From NCBI RefSeq assembly GCF_036924595.1, contig NZ_JAZHRV010000001.1, forward strand, positions 1,178,001-1,242,000: a stretch of 64,000 nucleotides of DNA, read 5' to 3'. The notes beneath the pieces are model-generated. The model ran no database searches and was not told where the DNA came from. It worked only from the letters and a program-made list of their open reading frames with translations. Shown piece by piece: positions 27,600-36,278 of this stretch. The first letter of the stretch is position 1. The number at the start of each line of letters is the position of its first letter. The translations under genes were made by a program, and so were the position numbers. The stretch comes from Bradyrhizobium algeriense (GTDB taxonomy: Bacteria; Pseudomonadota; Alphaproteobacteria; Rhizobiales; Xanthobacteraceae).

Positions 27600-28403
27600 A
27601 TGCTCAAGAGCGACGTTCGCAGCTTCTGGGACCAAGGCTCCGCTGGCGAATTCTGGGCTGTCGGATCGGAGGCGAAGTTGCGCTTCCTTACTGAGGAAAA
27701 GTCGCGCTATCAGTTTGAACCTTTCATACCCGTTTTCGCCGACTTCGCCGCCGCGGCGGATCGGGTCGTGCTCGAGATCGGCATCGGCATGGGGTGTGAC
27801 CATCAACAATGGGCACAAGCGCGCCCGAGACGTCTGCTCGGCACCGACCTGAGCCAGCGTTCCATTGGCTACACGCGCGAGCGGTTCGATTTGTTCAATT
27901 TAAAGTCCGATCTAATATTGGCCGATTGTGAATGTCTGCCGCTATCTTCCGGCTGCGTCGACATTGTCTATTCATGGGGGGTAATGCATCACACCCCAGA
28001 TACCCGGCAGGCGGTTCAAGAGGCCCACCGCGTGCTACGGCCTGGTGGAACCGCAAAGATCATGATCTATCACAAATGGTCGCTGACTGGCTATATGCTC
28101 TGGATGCGCTACGGCCTTATGCGAGGGCGACCTTGGTTGGGACTCGAGTACATCTACGCGAATTTTCTGGAAAGTCCGGGCACCAAAGCCTACACCGTCG
28201 ACGAAGCACGCCAACTGTTTGAGCAATTTTCCGACGTTCGCATCGCCATACAAGTGAACTACGGCGACCTGCTCCAAAGTGAGGTCGGCCGACGACACCG
28301 CGGTCCGCTGCTCACCATCGCAAAGAAGCTATGGCCTCGCTGGCTGATCCGCAGATTGTTGAAGCGGCATGGCTTATACCTGTTGATCACCGCAGTAAAA
28401 TAG
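27600..28403 (+). CDS. Class I SAM-dependent methyltransferase
   Basis: 267 residues of the Methyltransf_11 type: motif I VVLEIGIGMGCDHQQWA (residues about 57-73), LLGTDLSQRSI, ILADCECLPLSSGCVDIVYSWGVMHHTPD, and HRVLRPGGTAKIMIYHKWS. The C-terminal part is positively charged (WPRWLIRRLLKRHG) and may sit on the membrane. The start follows an AGGAGCGG site. It lies downstream of the FkbM gene in the same direction and probably modifies the same glycan. Confidence 0.85.
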   Translation: MLKSDVRSFWDQGSAGEFWAVGSEAKLRFLTEEKSRYQFEPFIPVFADFAAAADRVVLEIGIGMGCDHQQWAQARPRRLLGTDLSQRSIGYTRERFDLFNLKSDLILADCECLPLSSGCVDIVYSWGVMHHTPDTRQAVQEAHRVLRPGGTAKIMIYHKWSLTGYMLWMRYGLMRGRPWLGLEYIYANFLESPGTKAYTVDEARQLFEQFSDVRIAIQVNYGDLLQSEVGRRHRGPLLTIAKKLWPRWLIRRLLKRHGLYLLITAVK

Positions 28404-28766
28404 AGCGCGCTTCGTCTACTCGTTCCCTTCGCCAATGTCATGCCTCTTCAACTGCAAATGTCGGGGTCTGGCGAGTTCGCGACAAATGTGAGTGTCGGCA
28501 GCATGCTACCATCCTTCTAACGGCGAGGGATGTCGTGAAACGCGAAGTAGGGCAGGGAGGACCAACAGGATGACCTGGCTCCGGCTTAAAAGACGACTTG
28601 GAGATCAACGCCGCAGGATCAGAGTTCCCGAAGGAAAGTGCCTGTTAAGAGCAAGGCTGGCATGAGGTAGGTCGATCTTAAGGGCTGCTTGATTTCGAGC
28701 CAAACCGTTATCGTGATCGAGAACGCGCGCGATCGGCTCTTAGGGCTGAGAGCATGACCGAAGTGC
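28404..28766. other. Intergenic stretch, nothing recognised
   Basis: About 360 bases between the converging methyltransferase and Crp/Fnr genes. No gene, terminator or repeat stands out. Confidence 0.5.
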
Positions 28767-29567
28767 TCACACAATCATCGGCCGCCAACTCGGGCGCGTC
28801 AAGGTGGCGTTGTGTCCGTGGATGAGTGGGTCGATAATAGATTCCTGTCCACGTAACCGCAGATAGTCGGGGGCAAATTCGGCGAGACGAACCAGCTCAT
28901 TCCAGTTGGTTATCGTAATCGTCTTTGATTGCCACTGAAGAATATTGGCGCGGCGCAACTCCCGGATGACCCGGTTGGCATGAATCGCGGAAATGCCACA
29001 GGCGGCGGCGAGGCCCGATTGCATGAAGGGTGAGGGAATCCGAAAATCCCGGGCTAGGCCAACTGCGCGCAAGCGCGCTGTGACCTCACATAGCAGGTGC
29101 GCCACGCGCGCCAGCGCATCCCGGCTTCCCAGGTTGATAATGCAGTCGCGCGAGGCGGCGGCGTCGGTGAGCAGCAAGAACAATAACGCTCGCGACATCG
29201 ACGGCGACAGCGCGGAAATCTCCCGAAAGAACCTGTGCGGCACGGATGCGACCACAGCTGGCCTGAGCGTGACCAGATCGAAGTCGATACGAGGATCGTG
29301 GACCGTGTAGAGGTCTGGCACGTCGCCCGGCACGTGAATTGAAGTGATCTGTCCGTGGTGGTTGTCGACATCCTGCCAGCAAAGATAACCCTGCAGCAGT
29401 AAACAGCAATGGTTCGGGTGATCGCCCTTCTTAAGGACATGGTGACAAGAGCCATAGTGGCAAATGCTGCTCGGCATATTCGCAAGCAGTTCAAGATCAC
29501 CGGGCGATAGTTCGACGATGCTTGCCAAGCGATCGGCGAACCTTGAGAACGCAAATCCAGTTTGCAT
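28767..29567 (-). CDS. Crp/Fnr family transcriptional regulator
   Basis: 266 residues. The N-terminal cyclic-nucleotide-binding-like jelly roll has HHVLKKGDHPNHCCLLLQGYLCWQDV and SIHVPGDVPDLY. The C-terminal winged helix has the recognition region GLAAACGISAIHANRVIRELRRANIL near residues 186-211. The four cysteines of an Fnr iron-sulphur cluster are not in the usual spacing, so an oxygen-sensing role is not supported. It stands alone inside the polysaccharide locus, flanked by IS66 remnants, and could be a local regulator, but no target site was identified. Confidence 0.88.
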   Translation of the reverse strand: MQTGFAFSRFADRLASIVELSPGDLELLANMPSSICHYGSCHHVLKKGDHPNHCCLLLQGYLCWQDVDNHHGQITSIHVPGDVPDLYTVHDPRIDFDLVTLRPAVVASVPHRFFREISALSPSMSRALLFLLLTDAAASRDCIINLGSRDALARVAHLLCEVTARLRAVGLARDFRIPSPFMQSGLAAACGISAIHANRVIRELRRANILQWQSKTITITNWNELVRLAEFAPDYLRLRGQESIIDPLIHGHNATLTRPSWRPMIV

Positions 29568-30056
29568 ACTTTCTTACCAAACTGCTTACCAAATTGCGTC
29601 AGCGCCGCCCTTGCCTCTACGGATGCAGAGCGGATTATGTCCTCAACCTGTGACACCCCCCAATTTCGCGATTGACCGTCGAGGTGAACGGTACATCAAT
29701 GGTCAGTTCGACGCATGGGGTAACAAAAGGTTCCTTTATACATACGAATTGATCTCTTTCAGTCGATTCGAGGGTAACAGCCGCTCTTGCACCGAACGCG
29801 GTCAGCAGGGGAACCCGTTAAATGCAAGTGGGGGCAGTCTGTCGTACATGGATTAGATGCCCGTGTTTGGGCGGTCGCAGGGCCAACTGTCGCAGCAACT
29901 TTCGCGGGGGATCGCCGCGCTACAGCTTTTCGCTTTCGAGAACGCCTTCTCAAGCTGAGAGCGCTCCTGCACACGGTTGCTGGGGCGCCGTCGAAGTCTT
30001 GTGGAGCGCCCGAGTGTCCGTGCGGGGGCGGGCGCCTTGCCAAGTGAAGCGCGGTA
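29568..30056. other. Intergenic stretch before the IS66 remnant
   Basis: About 490 bases upstream of the Crp/Fnr gene. It probably holds that gene's promoter, but no consensus was recognised. Open frames on both strands lack family features. Confidence 0.4.
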
Positions 30057-30415
30057 TTGAGAACTATTATGGACGGCGATAAGTACAGTTCCCAGATCGG
30101 ACGGCTCGAAGTTGTGAAGACGGGCCGGCGGTGCTCGTCCGAGGATGGGAAGTTTAGGATCGTCTCAGGCGCCGCGCCACGTCGCAGCCGCGGCGGTAGG
30201 CCTTTCGCACTCGTTACTGTTCCGATGGCGACGGTCACCCCAAGCCGAAGGATGTTCCGGGCAACAAATGGGCTTCGTACCAGCGAGGACGTCCCCGGAC
30301 TCGGGGGTGACGCCCGGTCCAGTCGGGCAGGCCAGCAGCGGGGCGATCGAGATCGAGTTTGCGGCCGGGCTCGGATGCGGATCACCGGGGTGATCGACGT
30401 GGTTATGCCGTCTTG
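30057..30415 (+). pseudogene. IS66-family accessory gene (tnpA/OrfA) remnant
   Basis: Two frames give the IS66 OrfA pattern: VVKTGRRCSSEDGKFRIVS (N-terminal helix-turn-helix), then in another frame GLSHSLLFRWRRS and QQMGFVPA, then AIEIEFAAG and back to MRITGVIDVV. Frameshifts near 30175 and 30365 inactivate it. The following tnpB is not recognisable. Confidence 0.65.
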
Positions 30416-30789
30416 CGAATGTTCGTCACGGGCGCGCCGCCGGCGCGACGCGGTGGCGGCATGCCGAGCGCGTCAAGATCATCTCGCGCTCGCCGCCGGC
30501 ATTGCAGACCACCGGGTCACGGTATCCTGGAACACTTAGGCGCAGGCGGTGGGTTTCCGACGTAGCGGTTGACGGACAAGGAAAGGCCGTTCTTAATTGC
30601 CAGCCATGAGCGCAAACTGCTCTTTGACTTCATCCAAGTTGACGAGACAGAGCTTGGAGTATATCGGCGTGTTTTTTAAGAGTTCGTTTCCCGCCGGAAT
30701 CATGATGCGAACTTTGCACTAAGAGCGCCGTCTTGCACGCTTGTGTAGGTCGAATAAGCCCCAGTTACACAACAAGAAGGAGGGGTACA

Positions 30790-31416
30790 GTGGTTGGCAT
30801 TTCAGAGTTCAAATATAGCGGCGGCTCCCTGAACGCTTCCCATCGTTACTTGTTGCCCGCCATTCTGAATATCTTGCACAACACATCTTCAAGCGTTCTG
30901 GAGAAATCGCTGTTTGAGTTGGGCTGCGGTAATGGATCAGTGGCTAACGAAATTCATAAACTCGGATTCCGAGTTGCCGGCGTCGATCCTTCAACCGAAG
31001 GCATCGCGATGGCCAAGCGGCACTATCCCCATCTCAATCTAAGAATCGGGTCTTCATACGATGACCTCAAGGGACAGTTTGGAACATTCTCGTACGTCAT
31101 GAGCCTTGAAGTCATCCCGCTTGTCCATGATCCGAGGCCATTTTCCAGAACCATTTGCGAGCTTCTTACAGATGATGGCTACGCTATGATCAGCACGCCA
31201 TATCATGGCTATTTCAAGAACCTGGCTATCGCCGCTGTTGGGGGCTTTGACAATCACGTCAACCCTCTATTGGACTATGGGTATGCTAAGTTCTGGTCGG
31301 TACAAACGCTGAGAACTCTCCTGGAGGAGACCGGATTCAGATCAATCGAATTCGTTCGGGTTGGGCGTATTCCTGCACTCGCGAAATCGATGATTGCGGT
31401 AGCCAGAAAGAAATGA
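30790..31416 (+). CDS. Class I SAM-dependent methyltransferase
   Basis: 208 residues: motif I KSLFELGCGNGSVANEI (about residues 37-53), FRVAGVDPSTEGIAMAK, YVMSLEVIPLVHDP, and a late SVQTLRTLLEETGFRSIEFVRVGR. The start is a GTG preceded by AAGGAGGGG at ideal distance, which settles it over earlier frames. Base composition is AT-richer than the neighbours and IS66 fragments lie on both sides, which suggests it came in by transfer. Homologues act in sugar or quinone methylation; the substrate is not predictable. Confidence 0.85.
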   Translation: MVGISEFKYSGGSLNASHRYLLPAILNILHNTSSSVLEKSLFELGCGNGSVANEIHKLGFRVAGVDPSTEGIAMAKRHYPHLNLRIGSSYDDLKGQFGTFSYVMSLEVIPLVHDPRPFSRTICELLTDDGYAMISTPYHGYFKNLAIAAVGGFDNHVNPLLDYGYAKFWSVQTLRTLLEETGFRSIEFVRVGRIPALAKSMIAVARKK

Positions 31417-31596
31417 GGACACACGCGCGCGACATAGGTAAGTGTCACTTCCCTTAAGGGCGTCCAGTACAGCGAGCATCCTAAGTTGTTTGGGTGTACG
31501 TGCTGGCTGCCGCTGGTGCGATTGCCCACCCGAATATGTACGCATCCGGCGACGGCCCTGGTTCGGTCGCCTTGGGCCGCCAATGCTTGTTTGCGT

Positions 31597-31766
31597 TTAA
31601 GCTGCGTGAGCGACGTTCGGAGGGCGCCAGTTCCAGGGGCTGAGTTCGTAGATGCGCTTGACCGGATGAGCCGGCAGGCGGGCCAGCACGTCGGCGAGCC
31701 AAGCCTGGGGATCGATGTCGTTGACCTTGGCGATGGCGATGAGGCTATAGATCGCGCTGATCATTT
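31597..31766 (-). pseudogene. IS66 transposase (tnpC) C-terminal fragment
   Basis: The minus strand encodes the last ~55 residues of an IS66 TnpC: YSLIAIAKVNDIDPQAWLADVL followed by LPAHPVKRIYELSPWNW and a stop at 31597. It is cut off upstream exactly where the FkbM methyltransferase gene ends, so an insertion or deletion probably joined them. Confidence 0.75.
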
Positions 31767-32468
31767 AAGCGTCGATTTTCTTAGACCCGCAATGTGGGAA
31801 GCATCGGTCCAAACCACATCAAAACCGGCCTGCTCCAAAATCTTCTGAATTTCAAGCGGAGCAGTTCGCATTCCGCGCCGCGCAAGAGCGAGAAAATGTA
31901 CTTCCACAAAGACGCCGCGTAATTCGGGGTTCCGCAGCGTTTCCGTCATGCCCTTCAGCACTTCGAGTTCAGCTCCTTCGACATCAATTTTGATAATTGC
32001 CGGTGCATTGAGGGAACACATTGAGTCGCCACGTTTTACCGAGGCTGGAATGGTTGCGCTGTTCCCGGAATGAACAACTAAGCTGTCTGTGACGGTTGAG
32101 CCTCTCTCAGCTACAAAGAAGTCGGCCTCTCCATCGAAATCAGATAAGGCAACTTCCTGCAAAATCACACTCGGTTCCGTTGCGAACGAGGACCGCAATT
32201 GCGCAAAGGCTCGAGGCGATGGTTCGAACGCAATGACCTTACCATCGCGGCCCACGCGATCAACAAAAAGCCTGGTGTACAGGCCTACGTTCGCGCCTAC
32301 GTCCCAGACAAGATCGCCTTCCCTTATGTTGGTCAGAAGCAGATCGCGAAAATTTTGTTCATAGGCCTCGCTGAAAATCCTTCTGTAGATCCTCAGCATT
32401 GGACGAAGAATGTGCAGTTGCTGCGCGAGTGCTCGTATTTGGATCAACAGTGGATTTGCGTAATTCAC
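31761..32468 (-). CDS. FkbM family methyltransferase
   Basis: 235 residues: motif I GDLVWDVGANVGLYTRLFVDRVG (about 51-73), VIAFEPSPRAFAQL, IIKIDVEGAELEVLKGMTETL, and VFVEVHFLALARRG. The start is GTG at 32468 with AAGGAGAT six bases upstream; it overlaps the stop of the chimeric ORF as GTGA, so translation of the two is coupled. Its 3' end abuts an IS66 fragment, but the protein ends normally for the family. Likely O-methylates a sugar of the exported glycan. Confidence 0.86.
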   Translation of the reverse strand: MNYANPLLIQIRALAQQLHILRPMLRIYRRIFSEAYEQNFRDLLLTNIREGDLVWDVGANVGLYTRLFVDRVGRDGKVIAFEPSPRAFAQLRSSFATEPSVILQEVALSDFDGEADFFVAERGSTVTDSLVVHSGNSATIPASVKRGDSMCSLNAPAIIKIDVEGAELEVLKGMTETLRNPELRGVFVEVHFLALARRGMRTAPLEIQKILEQAGFDVVWTDASHIAGLRKSTLK

Positions 32469-32911
32469 GACAATCTCCTTAGTCCCCGGTTCGGCTCGCC
32501 CACAGCGCGGCGGCAGGAGGGGATTAGTATCTCGATGTCAAGCGGGGCATCGGCGTCGATCCAAGCGCAATGCCCGGGCCGCAGCTTCCGAAGAGACTTG
32601 AGCATTGTGGAAGCATATGATGACCAGACAAATGCGAGGTGGTTCGCTACGGATCCAATGTCGATGTCGCGTAGTATATCCAGGCACACCGTCAACTTGC
32701 CCGGCGCCTTGATGTCTCCGATCAATGGAAATGAGGCCCGGCCATTCAGATCGATCATCTCCTGCCGAAAATCCCGAAGACCCACTGTCTCGAGCACGTC
32801 GAGGGGTGGCAGAAGATTCTCGCCGCACGCAGCGACAGGGGCGAACGGGATCGCGATGATCATTAGGGATCGCCGAGCGGACCCAAACAGGCGCAATCTC
32901 ATTGCGTTCAT
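32465..32911 (-). CDS. Chimeric ORF: OPX exporter N-terminus joined to an AsnB segment
   Basis: 148 codons. Residues about 1-72 match the start of the exporter at 6768 (signal-peptide region, then the DLNGRASFPLIGDIKAPG stretch). Residues about 73-120 match AsnB residues about 163-212 (RDIDIGSVANHLAFVWSS and STMLKSLRKLRPGHCAWIDA). The join is near 32700 and stays in frame. The tail is unrelated. The ATG and its GGAGG-type site are copied from the exporter. The stop overlaps the FkbM methyltransferase start (GTGA) with a strong ribosome site inside, so the ORF may act as a translated leader for that gene. It cannot be a working exporter or synthase. Whether the protein does anything is open. 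Confidence 0.75.
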   Translation of the reverse strand: MNAMRLRLFGSARRSLMIIAIPFAPVAACGENLLPPLDVLETVGLRDFRQEMIDLNGRASFPLIGDIKAPGKLTVCLDILRDIDIGSVANHLAFVWSSYASTMLKSLRKLRPGHCAWIDADAPLDIEILIPSCRRAVGEPNRGLRRLS

Positions 32912-33140
32912 CCTGCCCTCCACCGTGGCCCGGGGATGCTGGTTGCTACAACGAGGCCCGCCGCCGCAGAGTTCCGGCGCCAGTGTTCTATTGGAAATAT
33001 CCCCGACGGCTCGGTGGGCCGCTGGTGGAACCCGACATTAAGGCCGGCGCCTGTTTTCGATCCCTGGATTCACGCGCAAGTCGCTTCTTGAGGACTCAAG
33101 GAACCGATACCGACCGCTTCCGTTATATGCGGCGGGTCGC
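32702..33140. repeat. Inverted, diverged copy of the 6537-7010 region
   Basis: Read on the minus strand this segment aligns with the leader, promoter region and first ~70 codons of the exporter gene at 6537-7010, with substitutions and gaps. Conserved blocks include the EcfG motif, the GCCTCGTTGTAGC stretch and the CCCCGGGCCACGGTGGAGG stretch before the ATG. In both places a gene of the polysaccharide locus lies on the other side of the promoter (GT4 at 6499, polymerase at 33220). Confidence 0.75.
33100..33124 (+). promoter_or_regulatory. EcfG-type promoter for the polymerase/GMC-2/AKR-2 operon
   Basis: Plus strand GGAAC (33100-33104), 16 bases, CGTT (33121-33124). Perfect match, and the duplicate of the site at 6537-6561. 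It points toward the polymerase gene with a leader of about 90 bases to the ATG at 33220. Confidence 0.78.
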
Positions 33141-33219
33141 TGCTGAGATCCTTTCAGTTTGCGGCGCGTGGCCATCTTGCACCAGTTCGGCCGGCCCCGT
33201 GATCCGGGCAACTCAGTGT

Positions 33220-34602
33220 ATGCCGGAAAGGCACATGCACGCTCGAGCGCCACCACGCACGACAACCACCGGTCGTCTCGGCGGAACGCATCTTCGCATG
33301 GTATTATGCGTTGCCGCGCTACTCTCGCTCTTCCTGTCTATCCATCTTTCGGTCTCAGGAAGTCTTGTGTTCCCCTATGTTGCGGCTTTCGCAACATCTT
33401 TCGCTCTGATCTGTCTCGAGTCGCGGCGAATCTCGACGGGGTTGGTCATCGCCGCCTTTCTTCTATTGACTGCAACCGTGGCGTTCTTCGCTTTGTCGAT
33501 CCCGTACGCGGTCGACCCGTCACGTCGCCTGCTCTCGCTAGCCCAACTATACGTGGCCCTCATCACCAACTACGGACTTTTTCTCGGATTATCTTCGTTG
33601 CACTCGCGAACGATTTCCCGCCTGTTCCTGTCTGTGGCCGTCTTCATGCTGATAGTCGCGACATTGGAGGTGTATTTCGGGCTGAGGCCGTTTGTCGACG
33701 CAGTCCGGTCCGTCATTCATCGGGAGTATTACGACGACACGACACGAGACTTGGCGCTCTACGGTGCCGTGCGACCAAGTGTCTTTGCTTCGGAACCTTC
33801 GCTCGTAGGCATTTTCTGGGGCCTCTCGCTGTGCGGGTGGCTTCTCGCCGATGTGGACAGGTTTGGGATCAGACGGCTTGTCATCGCTTCACTGCTGACC
33901 GCATCTGCGGTTTTTGTAATTCGCTCGCCCACCATATTCTATGCCGTCACCATCTGCGTGATCGGGTTGATCGTTGACCGATTGAGAAGAAGCCCTAATC
34001 CCGGCGTGCGATTGATCAAATCGGTATCACTGTTTGCCTGCTTCATCGTGGTCATCGCCTCGACCTCGCTGCTCATGCATGCCGCCGACGAGTTCGGAGG
34101 ATTGATCGAGAACATAGTCAAGGGAGACAGCTTCTACTCTCGCCAGATTGGACCGTACCGTCTTGCGTCCAGCATGGCCGACACCAGTCCTTTCTTTGGT
34201 TTCGGATTGGGAGGTGACGCGGAAATGACACCTTACGCAATCGACGCTTTCTCGCCCGTCATCGAAAACATGATCGCGGGTATCGACGCAGCGGACGTCG
34301 ACAGCGTTCGGGGCATGGGCCTCAATTTCAGAGAGGGCAAGGCAAGTCATCTACTCACAAACTCTTTTTGGCAGTTTTGGATTTCACTTGGCATTCTCGG
34401 CGGCGCGATCGTGGTCGCCATCATGGCATTTGCGCTGGCGGAATTGGGCGTGGGCGAAATTGGCTTTGTGCTGCTTGGGGCGACACTTATGGGGCAAACC
34501 ATGGGAGCCGTCGTGATTGCTCCGGCTTGGACGCCCCTGTTTGTCATCGCCGCCCTTACGGTTGGCTGGGCGCACGCTTCTCGCGCAACAAAGGCGAGCT
34601 AA
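33220..34602 (+). CDS. Wzy-like O-antigen/exopolysaccharide polymerase (membrane protein)
   Basis: About 460 residues with roughly ten to twelve membrane segments, starting LRMVLCVAALLSLFLSIHLSVSG. A long periplasmic loop lies near residues 290-370 (KGDSFYSRQIGPYRLASSMADTSPFFGFGLGGD), the layout of Wzy and O-antigen ligase proteins. These are recognised by topology more than sequence. Start is uncertain: ATG 33220, 33235 (with GGAAAGG nearby) or 33298. Its TAA overlaps the next ATG (TAATG), so it forms an operon with the second GMC/AKR pair. Confidence 0.78.
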   Translation: MPERHMHARAPPRTTTTGRLGGTHLRMVLCVAALLSLFLSIHLSVSGSLVFPYVAAFATSFALICLESRRISTGLVIAAFLLLTATVAFFALSIPYAVDPSRRLLSLAQLYVALITNYGLFLGLSSLHSRTISRLFLSVAVFMLIVATLEVYFGLRPFVDAVRSVIHREYYDDTTRDLALYGAVRPSVFASEPSLVGIFWGLSLCGWLLADVDRFGIRRLVIASLLTASAVFVIRSPTIFYAVTICVIGLIVDRLRRSPNPGVRLIKSVSLFACFIVVIASTSLLMHAADEFGGLIENIVKGDSFYSRQIGPYRLASSMADTSPFFGFGLGGDAEMTPYAIDAFSPVIENMIAGIDAADVDSVRGMGLNFREGKASHLLTNSFWQFWISLGILGGAIVVAIMAFALAELGVGEIGFVLLGATLMGQTMGAVVIAPAWTPLFVIAALTVGWAHASRATKAS

Positions 34603-36278
34603 TGTTCGGATATTTCTCCGAGCTTCCTTCACTTGCAAACCGCGACGTCTGCGTTGTGGGCGGTGGACCGGCAGGTATCGCGGTTGCGCTTGCTTGCGAG
34701 GAGCGTGGGCTCTCGGTTCTCCTTCTGGAATCCGGAAAGGATAAGGTCGACGCCTTTTTTGCTGGCCTCAGCACCGGACATGACATTGACTTGGAGACGC
34801 ATGCGGCCCCGCATCTGGCTATCTGTCGTGCTCTTGGTGGCGCCTCGAAATGGTGGGGAGGCAGGTGCACGCCCCTCGACGAAATTGATTTTGCGAAACG
34901 AGCTTTCGTACAAGCGAGCTGGCCTATTTCTTATGCAGAATTGGCAATCTGCTATGAAAATGCCGCCGAGTTCTTTGGTGTTGCGCCCGCGGACTTTATT
35001 GCGCCGATTCCGCCATGGGGGCGATTGGAAGCCGTGCGATTTGAAGATCTGGAGCGATGGACGCCCGAAAGGGATGTCAGCAAGCGCCATCGCGAGCGCC
35101 TCTCCACCTCGAAAGACATTGTATTAGTTGCCGAAACTACCGTAACCGAAATTCACGTCTCGGAGGATGCTCGACACGTCAGCCGCTTGACCGTTCGCAG
35201 TCGTGAGAAATCAATCGCCATCTCGCCTAGATACATCGTTCTCGCTTGCGGCGGTCTGGAAACGACACGTCTTCTGCTGTGGACGCAATGCAAGTTCCCG
35301 AAGCTCTTTGGAGGACCCGACGGCCCGTTGGGGCGGTATTATTCAGGCCATATTTCCGGCAAGATAGCCAACTTGGTCCTGGGCGACCCCGCCCATTTTG
35401 CCGCCCACGACTATTTCCTCGATTCAGGCGTCTTCGTGCGCAGGCGGTTTACATTTCCTCCGGAGGTCCAACGAAGCGAGGAGCTTCTCAATATCGCGCT
35501 TTATGCAGACAACCCACCATTCCATTCTGCCGACCATCGCGACGGCGTACTATCACTTGCGTGGCTCGCGTTAGCAACTCCGATCCTAGGACGCTTACTT
35601 GCATCGGAAGGCGTACGGATCAGTCACCTAGGCCCAGCACCTTATCGGTGGTTTCAACACCTTAGAAATGTGTTGTTGCAGCCTGTAGCAACGTGGACGA
35701 GCATTGTAAGCATTCTGAATCAGAGGTACTTTAGCGTTCCGAGGAAGCCAGGTTTTCTATTGTTCAATGAGCGCGGGCGATATTCTCTTCACTACCATGC
35801 CGAGCAATCGCCAAATCCGAACTCGCGAGTCATGTTGAGCTCCAGGTTTGACGCATTTGGCTTGCCATACTTGCGCGTTCGGCTTCGGTTTAGCGAAGCG
35901 GATGCACAAAGCGTCGTCAGAGCTCATTCAATTCTTGACGCAGCCTTGAGGCAATCAGGATTGGGCTATCTCGAATTCCGTGAACACGGAGCGGACTCTC
36001 GCATTAAGCATGTGCTTCGCCAGGCAAAGGATGGCTTTCATCAAATCGGAGGGACGCGCATGGGCTTTGATCCTCAGCAAAGTGTTGTGAACACTGATTG
36101 CCGCACGCACGACCTTGAAAATTTGTACATTGCGTCCAGTTCAGTGTTTTCTTCAACCGGCCAAGCCAATCCAACGTTTCCCATGGTGGCTCTAGGTTTC
36201 AGATTGTCGGCTCATCTCGCAAGCCAAATAGCCGGGGAAAGAGTTGCCGGCAGCAGCAAACATCGTCCTGCTCCATGA
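34602..36278 (+). CDS. GMC-type FAD-dependent oxidoreductase (module 2)
   Basis: 558 residues. N-terminal FAD motif DVCVVGGGPAGIAVALACEERGLSVLLLESGK; RALGGASKWWGGRCTPLDEIDF near residue 80; C-terminal FHQIGGTRMGFDPQQSVVNTDCRTHDLENLYIASSSVFSSTGQANPT with the conserved His and Asn of GMC enzymes. Paralogous to 22966-24519. It is coupled to the polymerase upstream (TAATG) and overlaps the aldo/keto reductase downstream (ATGA). It likely oxidises a sugar hydroxyl for its partner reductase to re-reduce, which would amount to epimerisation; this is inference. Confidence 0.87.
   Translation: MFGYFSELPSLANRDVCVVGGGPAGIAVALACEERGLSVLLLESGKDKVDAFFAGLSTGHDIDLETHAAPHLAICRALGGASKWWGGRCTPLDEIDFAKRAFVQASWPISYAELAICYENAAEFFGVAPADFIAPIPPWGRLEAVRFEDLERWTPERDVSKRHRERLSTSKDIVLVAETTVTEIHVSEDARHVSRLTVRSREKSIAISPRYIVLACGGLETTRLLLWTQCKFPKLFGGPDGPLGRYYSGHISGKIANLVLGDPAHFAAHDYFLDSGVFVRRRFTFPPEVQRSEELLNIALYADNPPFHSADHRDGVLSLAWLALATPILGRLLASEGVRISHLGPAPYRWFQHLRNVLLQPVATWTSIVSILNQRYFSVPRKPGFLLFNERGRYSLHYHAEQSPNPNSRVMLSSRFDAFGLPYLRVRLRFSEADAQSVVRAHSILDAALRQSGLGYLEFREHGADSRIKHVLRQAKDGFHQIGGTRMGFDPQQSVVNTDCRTHDLENLYIASSSVFSSTGQANPTFPMVALGFRLSAHLASQIAGERVAGSSKHRPAP

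Noticed and set aside
29759..30385. 208-codon open frame on the minus strand
   Set aside because: Arg/Pro/Ser-rich text antisense to the IS66 remnant; typical shadow frame of GC-rich DNA.
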